Positions 32,120-42,103 of a DNA stretch of 64,000 bases are shown here, one piece after another (position 1 is the stretch's first letter; each line of letters opens with the position of its first letter). This stretch comes from Isoetes taiwanensis (taxonomy: Eukaryota > Streptophyta > Lycopodiopsida > Isoetales > Isoetaceae): positions 60,001 through 124,000 of the forward strand of contig JAJEKV010000215.1 of the NCBI GenBank assembly GCA_021234155.1, written 5' to 3'. A model generated the notes under the pieces. The model searched no databases. It was not told where the DNA came from and worked only from the letters and a program-made list of their open reading frames with translations. The position numbers were made by a program, and so were the translations under genes.

Positions 32120-33219
32120 TGGCTAAACCCTAACCCTAGGCCATTTTCCGGCTCCAACACTCCTGAAACCCTGTCCCCGCTCGAAACTCCATTTCGAGAA
32201 TCGTGCGCTGCAGATAGCACAGTACAGCAGCCCCAGGACCGTGTGCCCACCAGAAGGAGTGGGAGCTACCCCGAACACTCGCAAAATAATGGAGATGCCA
32301 GGAGCAGGTGGAAGTTCCTCCAACACAGGTATTTGGAGTAGTTTCCTTGGTAGATCATCTAAAAGTTAGGATTCTAGATGAGTTAGCATTTTGTATCTTT
32401 AGTAGAGCCATTCTAGAACCCTCAGTTTGGATCTCGAACCATAATCAATGAACCCTAACTGTAAGTTAGATGCATGTGATTAGGGTTAGATGTTATTCTT
32501 ATTATTTATCATATTATATGGATATACGATATTGGTTGAACATGCTTGCACACCTCCTATATTGGGAAGGGGGGTAAAGACCTAGTAGCCTTGTGTAGAC
32601 GATGCTTCTAGTTTAGATCCTTTAGTTATGAGTGAGCCAGATAAAGTGATATTTTCAAGCATTGTAAAAGCATGTAGCAGCGTGGGAGCTATAAAACGAG
32701 GACGGCATATGCATGATCAACTCAATGGCGAGTCTCGGGGGGGGTAGAGACCTAATAGCCTTGTGTAGACGATGCTTCTAGTTTAGACCCTTTAGTTATG
32801 AGTGAGCCAGATACAGTGATATTTTCAAGCATTGTTAAAAGCATGTAGCAGTGTGGAAGCTTAAAATGCGGAAGGCATATGCATGATCAACTCAATTTCT
32901 CAGTGCCGAAAACAGCAACTGCATGTGGCAAAGCCGGGCAAATCCAAATGCCGGATATAGTGGCCCAAATCCTGTCGCTGCAATTGGAGCTTAAATATAT
33001 AGCATAATAACAGGGGGTTTTGTTTGTGTTTTTGTACGCTTTTCACAAAGGTTTTCCTAAGATTTCATGGCGTATTCGAATGGATGTACTAATGCGTACA
33101 TCTAGAGTGCACCATTTCTTAGTCGTTGATTTAGCTTTTTTTTTTCAATGGTCCAACATCCAAGGGCTCACAACAAAAGCCCTCTTTTTATTTTAGGGCT
33201 GAACAAGCCTCGTGCATAG
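32120..33219. other. Repeat-rich spacer with a ~190-bp duplication
   Basis: Two blocks, about 32570-32725 and 32740-32905, share GGGGGGTA-AGACCTA-TAGCC, CTTGTGTAGACGATGCTTC and GGCATATGCATGATCAACTCAA. Their opening G-tract text is also present at 25685. No gene recognised. Confidence 0.65.
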
Positions 33220-33360
33220 CATTTCAGGGCATTCTTGCAAAAAATTAATGTTCTTGTGATTCAAAGTTTCCATTGGATTGATTCAACCGTTCGGCTGTAT
33301 GTTGGCTGTGGAGGAGGACAATTTTAAGGTGATAGCATATAGTGAAAATGCCCTGAAATG
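33220..33360. repeat. 14-bp inverted repeat around a possible 5' leader
   Basis: CATTTCAGGGCATT (33220-33233) is perfectly inverted as AATGCCCTGAAATG (33347-33360). The pair brackets about 113 bp just upstream of the HLH gene candidate. Confidence 0.8.
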
Positions 33361-33683
33361 TTGGATTTGATGCCCCAAACCGTGCGTAGTATGGGCCAGC
33401 AAGATCCGTTAGGGTATGGCTGGATTAGGGCAGTGTTCATTCCGGAACAGAAGCAGGGAACAGAAGCAGAGAGCCTTCAGGGCATCACAATGCAAACACG
33501 GGTGGATCTGGCCGTTTCTGCTTTTATCTTCTGGATCTTTCATCATTTTCTTTGGTCCATTCTACCCCATGTTGATGTTTGTCTTGTCTGTTGGCCTGTT
33601 TTGAATCTGTTTGTTACAGTTTATGCTCCGTTAACGGATTCCGCTTCAAATTTGAGGCAAGGTAGTTTCTTTCCTGTTCAAAA

Positions 33684-34418
33684 ATGTGTTCCGTTGTTGA
33701 TCGTCCATCTGCAGGAGCTGAAGAGTTGGATTATAAGCGCTTGTTTGGCAATAACTTGGTTTCAATCTTGCAAAGCGTTTCTGCAAAATTAGATGGATTG
33801 AGCGTTTCGCAGAGGTCTGAAGTGATCAAATTCGTGGCAGATGCTTCGCTTGCTTTGGCCGGAAATGGCACAAATTGGAGCATGGCCCTAAAAAGGCAGC
33901 TTTTAAGCACAAAATGCCATTTAGGTCATTCAAATCCGGTCCTTCAAGATGTGATCGAAAAGATTAGCAAAATCCTAATCCCTGTGGATCATCCGGCAGA
34001 GCTTCTTGTATCAAATGCAAGAATTTCAATTTCAAGCTCAAAGGCAGAGGAATTTCATCTAGAAAAAAGAAAGCGCAAGAATCAAACAAGAACATTAAAG
34101 AAAACAGAATCTGCATGCAAAACGGCAGAATCGTCAAAAAGGAAAGGAGAGGCAGTTAAAATTGGCGGGTTGCGACCTAATTTTTCTTTTGAAACAGAAA
34201 AGAAGGTAAGAAAATTACAAGCAGTTATTCCAGGGGGTGAGACATGCCAGCGCCATCAATTCTAACTGAAAATGAAGGTTACGGCTATGGCAGAGGTAGT
34301 GCAAGGATTCGTCTCCTCTCCTCTGCGTTTTTGCATTGCAGGTTTTTTCAAGCAGATGACGGTTTTGGCAGATGAAACAGAGGCAGAAGGTGGAAGCACA
34401 GGCTATGATGGTAAATAA
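33684..34418 (+). CDS. IBH1/AIF-like atypical HLH protein candidate
   Basis: The first exon (33684-34236) encodes VIKFVADASLALAGNGTNWS, a Lys-rich linker, and RKLQAVIPGG. This 'A-D-ALALAG--WS-AL' block followed by a basic-poor helix and V/IPGG loop is the layout of the plant IBH1/AIF group, HLH regulators that antagonise growth-promoting bHLH factors. Without splicing the frame stops at 34265. A donor (GG then GTGAGA, 34237) and acceptor (TTGCATTGCAG, 34341) remove 105 nt in phase and give 209 aa in total. The second helix predicted from exon 2 (FFKQMTVLADETEAE) is a weak match, so the gene may be truncated or the model wrong. A T-rich acceptor at 33713 suggests that the 5' end might also be an internal exon. 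Family assignment is moderately firm, functionality is not. Confidence 0.5.
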
Positions 34419-35017
34419 TGGCAGATCCCCAAATTTTTATTGTACTTGTGTTGATCTTGTGTTGATCTTCTGGTAAAAATCCAGTAACTGGCATCTCTAA
34501 AATGTCACAGCAGAAAACAGAGTCCGGTTCATGGCAGTAATATTCAGAGCAGAGCATATACAGACTTGGACAATATGACAGTGTTTTGATGTTTGGAATG
34601 TTCTGTCCTTAGCTGATTATTTTCATATACTTTTCTACTTAAACGCTCACATTATTGGATCCCTTTGGCATTTAAGACAATGGCATTAATTTGCTTTAAC
34701 TTCAGTAGAGGATGTTCAAGCTTCTCTAACTGTAGCATGGGCAATGGCTTGCAGGCCAAGTAATGGGGTGAACAGGAAGGGGGTGAAGATGCCTTAGGAT
34801 TTCCAATTCTTATGGTTAATTAACAACCGCTTTTTGGTTAATTCTTATGGTTAATCTTCTGAGTTATCTTGCAAGAGAAGGCAGCGCTAAGTGGGTGCCT
34901 TGTACACATATCATGGTCTGTTGTGGAAATGGGAAGAACTGAACCATGCTTGGTTCCAGAGTGGCTCAAAGGACGCACTGGGACTGGTGCAGGGTCAACA
35001 CATTTTTTCCCATCAAG
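34419..35017. other. Spacer between the HLH candidate and the helicase remnant
   Basis: No recognised coding. Part of 34870-35010 could be unrecognised upstream helicase intron or exon sequence. Confidence 0.4.
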
Positions 35018-35333
35018 GAAATCAGCACAGTAGATGGGTTTCAAGGCCGTTCAAATACTCTACGAGAGGTGAGCAGCAAATATTCTCTGTATGTGAAGTT
35101 TTTCTTTCAAGTTAGCACCTGCACAAGGAACATGTCGTAACTGTTAGTAATAAATGTTGCCATAGGTGGGATTTCTTTGTGATCAATGCAGAATGAATGT
35201 TGCAATTACAAGGGCAAGAAGACAATGCTGCATCATTTGTGATACTGCAACAGTGTCTCGTCAGGGCTTCCTTAAGCGGCTTATTGACTATTTTGAGAAG
35301 AATGAGAAATATCTGAATGCCATGTATATATAG
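35018..35333 (+). pseudogene. IGHMBP2/SMUBP-2-type SF1 helicase, last two exons, with deletion
   Basis: Exon A (35018-35068) reads EISTVDGFQGRSNTLRE, and exon B (35166-35333) reads VGFLCDQCRMNVAITRARRQ, CCIICDTATVS and FLKRLIDYFEK, to a TAG. The intron between them (97 nt, GTGAGC...CCATAG) is intact and in phase. These are helicase motifs V and VI and the C-terminal end of IGHMBP2-like proteins. In that family about eleven residues (the 'EKEAIIISMV' strand) lie between GFQGR and the RSN, and here they are missing without a frame change. The N-terminal helicase domains are not nearby, so this is a gene fragment. Such helicases unwind RNA/DNA duplexes 5'-3'. Confidence 0.75.
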
Positions 35334-35412
35334 ATTGCTAGGAAATTGTTAAGCGGTTTATTAACTGTTTTGAAAAAAATGGGTAACACTTGAATGCCAT
35401 GTACATAAGAAT
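35274..35412 (+). repeat. Tandem duplication of the helicase exon end
   Basis: AGCGGCTTATTGACTATTTT...GAATGCCATGTATATA is repeated about 77 bp later as AGCGGTTTATTAACTGTTTT...GAATGCCATGTACATA. The second copy has diverged. Confidence 0.8.
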
Positions 35413-35561
35413 GCATACATGCAATCATCAATTGAATCCCTTTGGCATGGAAATAATTTGTTTGTCTTCATGTCATTGTGCTTTTTAGTAATTAATATTT
35501 AGGTCCATAAGGTCTACCTATGTTTGCTTTAGTTAGGGCCCGAAGGGCCCAAAATTTTATT

Positions 35562-36003
35562 TTAACACAACTACCATTAATATTATTAACATAAACCATT
35601 GTATTTAACACATTTAAATTAAAATCCCCCTTGAACCCCCTTTGGTTTGGGTGCATATTCACACGGGGGGTTACGTAGGGCAGCGAGAGCCCCAAAAAAA
35701 TATTCACAATACATGTACAAAATTAACACCATTAAGTACATTCTCTCAAACCTTATAGTATTTTGCAAACTTTAATATACAGTATACAAAAACTTGTACA
35801 TGCATACCCCAAAAATGAGGATCGTTATGTACGGTCCAGATCTTGGAATAAAGGGCAAATATGCCCATCCGACAGCTCTCGTTGCCCGGAGTAACCCCCC
35901 GTGTGAATATGCACCCAAACCAAAGGGGGTTTAAGGGGGATTTTAATTTAAATGTGTTAAATGCAATGGTTTATGTTAATAATATTAATGGTAGTTGTGT
36001 TAA
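35562..36003. repeat. Long inverted repeat, 129-bp arms (foldback/MITE-like)
   Basis: The left arm 35562-35690 and right arm 35875-36003 are inverted copies with only a few differences. They start and end with TTAACACAACTACC / GGTAGTTGTGTTAA and include the G/C-tract ACACGGGGGGTTAC. The spacer is about 184 bp. A transcript would fold into a long hairpin able to feed small-RNA processing. No transposase and no clear target duplication were seen. Confidence 0.88.
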
Positions 36004-37510
36004 TAGATCGCTCCGTTTCTGTAATTTACATGATAGCTGGAACCTATAAAATCATATACTCTTGTATGTTTGCAGATGCTTCCAGAATACTAGGGTAAAT
36101 GGACCTATATAGATGTGTCCAAATGAAGATAGATGAGTAAAATTCTATTTTTAAGAGTAAGAAAACTTTTGATAACATAGCGCATTAGTGTTCTTTTTCC
36201 ATATATCCTTGCTTGATTTTGCAAAAAGAGCTGTAAATATGACCGAAATTATTGCTAACTATGTTTTCTTGCACGTGATGCATATTGGGATAATAAAGAT
36301 TATTCGGCATGTTATCTTGACCTAGGGGCTATTCAAAATGCAGACCCTCTTGAAAGTTTAAAGAAGAAAGTGTTTAAAATAGCATATATTTGCTGGATGC
36401 AGGTCCTTTAGGATGGTATTGCTGCTTGCTTGGTTGCGCTGTTTGTCAAATATCTGGCAAGAGCTGCGATTGTCATGAGTGATCCTTTACCACTTGTCCT
36501 CACAAGTTCACCAGATCCAGCTGCTCTCCACCGTCCGATCGAATCAAGGTTATAATGCATAACTCTTGGAATATTCTTCCCTTATATTAAGGTAATTACT
36601 GTCGTAATTTTTGGAATATTTGAATATTTGAGAAATTATGGCGATAATCATGCTATGTTCTTGTCTCGCCATGGCCCTCTTCCTGTTTTGCAACGTTTCT
36701 CTTTCTATTATGTGATGTTTCTGTGGCTCTAGTTTGGAATCTGTGATGTTTCTATGGCTCTTATTCGGATGGAATCTGGTTTGGCTCTGGTTTGACGTTT
36801 CTATGCTCCTATTTGCGATGGCTGTCATCCGATACATGCATCTATAAAATCATCTTCTACAAATCAACAAGGATCTACATATGATCCTCAACCCCATTTC
36901 TAAAAGCATGAGATATGAAAAATTGAGCAAATCTTTTGACCCATTCATTTACGCCATGAACTGTAAGAACCAGGCTTGAAATATGGGGAGTATAGGTACG
37001 TTCCACTCTGTAGAAGTATTTTTTGATCGAATTGGATGGCTGAAGACCCAGATGCTCCATGTTTGAGTTGAATTTCGTAAGCAAAAGATCTATATCGACC
37101 CAATTATCCCTTAAAAAATTGGGTCCAAATAGGGGATCCCCTGCTGCTAGAACTGGAGAATATTGGGGCGTTATATGCAAATTCCCCTTCTGAGCAGTAG
37201 ATCGACCAATTTGGCCAAAAAAATGCTTTCGTCTACATGAATTTGATCTGATCTGCTACAATCTATCAAAATCAGGCAAATCTTTATGGCAACGCTCTAT
37301 TCTAAATTCAAGAATGATCGGTTTTATCAAAAATTTCTTCACGTCATCTACACAACTTGAACTGGAATATGTAGCAAAACAACAGGGGGTTTCAGGCGGG
37401 AATTGATATGCATGTAAAAATAACAATTCCTGAAACCATAGACTATATATATCCCTAAAACAATCGAATAGATTGTTATAAAAAAAAATAGACTCAAGAT
37501 AAAAAAAATA
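36004..37510. other. Intergenic region
   Basis: No gene recognised. Short repeats of GATGTTTCT-TGGCTCT occur near 36713-36800. The rest is AT-rich. Confidence 0.45.
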
Positions 37511-37514
37511 ATCA

Positions 37515-37600
37515 CATTACCTCACTAGGTGCATTGGTTAAAGTAGTCTTATTAGGACATTGAATTATTTTAGTAGAGGTTCGAACCTCCGTATTTCATA
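37515..37600 (+). mobile_element. tRNA-like SINE head
   Basis: TCACTAGGTGCATTGGTTAAAG (A-box-like) is followed after about 35 nt by GAGGTTCGAACCTCC, which contains a near-perfect Pol III B box (GGTTCGAACCT). The spacing fits a tRNA-derived SINE on the plus strand. The tail is uncertain. Confidence 0.5.
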
Positions 37601-38136
37601 TTCTAAAATCTTAGGCAAAGCCGTATAGAGTTTCGATATTCCCTTAAAACCTTAGGTGAAATCGTATTTCATATTTCACAATCATAGGCGCCTCTCCAAG
37701 GTGCACCTCGTTTAGAATATGTAGCAAAGAATTCCATAATAGACATGGCCGTCGGATTGGACTTTTATATCCAGACATCTAATTCCACGATTCAGCTTCT
37801 CATATGAAATCTTTTGGCATTAAGCAAAGGATCTGGAGAAGTCCAAAATTCCTTCTGCACTTCTGTTCAGACACCTAATCATCAGCTCTGATCCTTAGTT
37901 TTAACACGCTCGGACAAGTGGCTAAGGAAGGTCAACCTCCTCCTCTCAAAGGATAATGCAAAATAACCCTCTCAGCTGGCAATGCAAAATAACCCTCTCC
38001 ATAATCCCCTCGAGGAGGAGGTTAACCTCCTCTTCAGAATCATGTCTCAATCACGACCGACCCGATATGTTTCAACCTATTGATATCTCTTGGTAGATTA
38101 CTAGCAAAAAATTTTAATTACCCCCACAGGTCATCC

Positions 38137-38260
38137 GGCCCGAATCACTTATTCTAGTGGTCCCTTGAACCACATATTTTAGTGGTTCCCTTATTGTAAT
38201 GGTCCTTTGAACCACATATTCTAGTGGTCCCCTGGGCCCTATACATTCTGAGTAAGGTGA
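38137..38260. repeat. Short direct repeats around 'AGTGGTCCC'
   Basis: Variants of TCTAGTGGTCCCTTGAACCACATA occur three to four times in a row in this stretch. The sequence from 38300 to 39340 otherwise holds no recognised gene. Confidence 0.7.
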
Positions 38261-39344
38261 AATAGCTATTTAGTAAACGTGTGATTCTAATGGTCCTCTA
38301 GATGGCCTGAATAGGATGAGCTATTTAGTAGGTGTAGATTCGCCATTCGTTAGCAGTTTATTGTCAGCTAAAGGATTGGAATGGCCAATTCATTATATGG
38401 TTATTTGGAGATACCAACATTTCGGCCATTTGAGTTCCATGGATGAAGGATATTGGCCAACAAAATGGCTATTCAAAGCGTGGAGCATTCCACTAGAGAA
38501 TAACAAATTTGCAAGATCCTTGGGGTCTTTATCAAAGCTATACTTACTTATCAAATGTAGTAATAATAACATCTATCATAGCATTGACCTCCTTTGAGAC
38601 TATCGACATATAACTTGAGTTATTAAACTACTTGGGCATTTATTGGGCATTTATTTAAGGTGTAACAATTAAATTACTGGCATGTGTTACTTATAACTAT
38701 ATTAGAGACTTGATCAAAGAATTACCATTTGGATTAGACCTATGCTTAAAAAAAAATTAGCAAAAATGGTCATTTCATCCCACTTAACAAATAAATTATC
38801 GATAGGAATGGCCAATTCATTGCACTTAAAAAACATTATAGGTTGCTTGCTCGAACCTTACTTTATCTGAGTATCCTTCAATCTCATATTTGGCTTCCTA
38901 TATTTTGCTAGTCCTCTCAATTCAAAGCATGATGTTTTACTCGCAAGTTGGGCCAACATCTAGTCACACCAATGATTACTATATTATTACTGCAAAAGTT
39001 TTTTCCTCGAAAACTGTAACGATTATTGATGTTTTACTTGCCAGTTGGGCAAACATCTAGTCGCACCAATGATTTCTGGATTTATTATTGCAAAGGTTTT
39101 TCCCTTGAAAACCCTAATGATTACTAGATTTATTACTGCAGAGGTTTTTTAGCTCGAAATCCCTTATGGGTAGGGTTTTTTAATCCTCGTAGTAATATTT
39201 TGACTTTTAAATACATGTACTTGTCCCATAGGCTAATGTGGTCTCCGTGGATGCTAAAATATATATCAATTTAGTTCAACTCAATTTAGTTATGCGCTCT
39301 CATTGATTTCATGTTTACGTACTCGTTGTGGTACTGCAAGGTTT

Positions 39345-40620
39345 GGGCCACCCTAGTAAGGATGGCAACATTTAGAGCAGTCCTAGCCCTTGCAACCTCA
39401 AAATAGTGACATGTCTAGACTTCAAATATGTGTTTCTTAATGGAGATTTAGAGAAGGATATATAGGGCATATGTACATGTAACAACCTAAAGGTTCAAAG
39501 ATCAACAACACCCAGATTATATTTCATAAATTGAAGAAGAGTCGTTGTAGTCTTCAACAAGCTGGAATCAAAAGATTAATATGCTATCTTACTTCAAATT
39601 GGTTACCACAGATCAAGATCAAGGGCATACTGCAATCTCTACTACAAATTATAAAATCAAAGACTTCAATACTATTGCTCTATGTAGATGAGATAGTTCT
39701 TGCACCAGTTATAGCTGTTTTGTTGGCATATTCAAAAGGATTACTAAGTTTAATTTCGAAATCACAAATTTAGGCATTATGCATGCTTAGGTTTGGCATC
39801 AATCTAATGGTATTCACTTGACATAACACAAATGAATATGTAGAACTTTGGACAAGTTTCATATGCTTGGATGCAAATCAGCAACCACACTTTATGAACC
39901 ATACTTTATGAGAAATTGGTTCTTCTATAACTTATTGTACTTGATCTTGTCTTTGTAGTAGGTGTGCTCACAAGGTGTATGCAACATCCAAAGCAATTTC
40001 ATTGGACTGCAACAAAACAAAACAATCAACACACGTAGACATTTTGCTCCAATCAAATAAGTTGACTTAAATAGATAGATAGTCTGTCTATTTCACCTAC
40101 TTGTTAGGTTTAGCACGAATGGTAGTGTTTTGTTGAACACGCGTAGACATTTTGCTCTAATAAAATAGTTGACTTAAACACAAGCTTCCAATGCAATTTC
40201 TTGAATAAGACAATCTACTTACAAGATACCTTTATTATCTTTCAAGTCAAACTCTTTTACTCTACTGTGACATGGCATCAAGTGATATTGCACCTAGAAA
40301 ATGTCTCACAAGTTATGTTTTTTTTTTTGGTATCTAAAAAGCAGTCTCTAACAGTCTGCGCACTACTAAAGCCAAACTCAACACCATACGTATTGCAGTG
40401 CAAGAAATACTACTAGTTGTTCACTTGTTTGACGACTTAGGAGTCGAAGGTTTCTCCACCATCACTCATTTTTTAAATATGGAAGCTATTTCACATGCTC
40501 ATTGGCATCCCCAATTGAAGCACATGGCTATCAAAATATGTTTCATGCAAGAACATCTGCAAAATGTCTCTCTCAATGGTCCATACTTGCTCCAAGGAGC
40601 AGATGGTTCACCTAAACCAA
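39345..40620 (+). pseudogene. Ty1/copia pol fragment (RT to RNase H), heavily decayed
   Basis: In order on the plus strand: ATIRAVLALAT-like text and VFLNGDLEKDI (start of RT), KKSRCSLQQA, LLLYVDEIVLA (the LLYVDD active-site region with D changed to E), LTRCMQHPKQFHW, then SKKQSLTV, AVQEILLVVHLFDDLGV and LKHMAIKICFMQEHLQN (RNase H end). Frames shift several times and stops are frequent. The connecting stretch contains a duplication (ACG-GTAGACATTTTGCTC, 40033 and 40141). It is an old relic unrelated in sequence to the copia fragment at 8 kb. Confidence 0.8.
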
Positions 40621-42103
40621 TATCAAGGCAACAAGTCTACAAAAATGAAAAATATTTTGCATTTTTTTTTTCTCCCCGCAGTACTTGTCATCATCATAGC
40701 ATTTCAGATAGTGTAGTTTTATTGATGATGTCACACTGATGATGTGGCAATTGAAATGTAATAGCAATTGACACTATTGTTTGTAGCACATGCCAGTATT
40801 TATTTGTTTTCCCTGTTTACCTGAAATGCTATTGCTTAGACATTCTTCAGAAAATAAATCCCATCCCAATGTCTACATAGTCCTGGAGATGGCATATTGA
40901 GCGACTTCAGCTGTATTGACTGGTTAGGAACAGCATCAGTCGGCTTCCTTGAAAAGCATGCATGACAGCTGCAAGTCTTGAAAGTCCTGGAGTGGCCATT
41001 CACCATCTACAGTGCCCAGGATGTTCAGCAATGAAAAGCTGCCAAAGGCCATATGTAAACTGTAAAAAGTCAGCATCCAATTAAACCTTTGTTGTAACGC
41101 ATAATGTTTTTCCCTATTCGACTTTGGCTAGCTTTCTCTCTGATGAGCAGTATTTAGATGTGACCCCATAGCTGATGCACTTTGTTTGGTCCATAAATCT
41201 TAGAATATCCTCAACATATCTACAAGACGTTTTCGTTCCAATTTGCTGAAAGATCGTCAGATCAGTCCAAACAGCCAAGAAGAATAAACAGATTAGCTTG
41301 AAAGATGGCCTCAAACTACTTTCATCTCAACATATCTTAGCCCACAAGAAGAAGCGTGAAAAACACCAAGGCCATGCTCCACAAGACTACAAATGGAATT
41401 TATGTGATGAAACGTGGATACCATTCTAAGAAGATGCAAACAGCAATACTTAAGCTTGACACAAAGATGTAACTTTGCCATCCATCCATCAACCATTTTC
41501 ATGTGTGCTATATGATGCATCCATCTCCATCTACCATAACAGATCTACACCCCATCCATGCTAGCGTAAATCGCTTCAGATGCCTGCCTTGTTTGCTCCG
41601 GCGGTAAACTAAAATGCCTTGAGCAGCTTCTCTCTTTATATCATGAACAGATGAAGCATGATGTTACTAAGTTTTCCATCATTTTGTGGAATTTTGAACA
41701 AATTTCATGTTGATGCATTACCCCGTTTTCCTGCAAAATTTAAAATTTGAAAGATATTCAAAGGTGAGAACTTTGCACTTGCCAACGAAGAAGGTTGACG
41801 TTCGCACATAGCAGTAAGATGAAAAAGAGTTCCTAGCATGGTAATCACCTCAATGTGGTTTTAACACTTCCATCAGCATCCCACTGCAGAGCGCTCCAAG
41901 ACTAACAAGTCAGGGTACCTGCCAGCATTTGCCAAAGAACCAGCACTTAACTAGACATTTGATATCTAACTTTCGACCAATAGATCTCTCTATCAAGCTT
42001 ACCTGTTCAAAGTACTCGGCATATAATGGGATTCAGCTTTTGCTATCACAGAGAGTGCAATGACAGACACAATTCTTGTTGATCCATGTATCGCACTGAC
42101 ACT
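40621..42103. other. 3' flank of the PPR gene
   Basis: No recognised coding on either strand. The part next to 42104 may include the 3' UTR of the PPR transcript. Confidence 0.4.

Noticed and set aside
35562-36003. piggyBac-type element because of TTAA at both ends
   Set aside because: The TTAA is part of the inverted arms, piggyBac termini start CCC, and no transposase is present.
38316-38597. 93-codon open frame as a gene
   Set aside because: No motif, AT-rich, no flanking signals.
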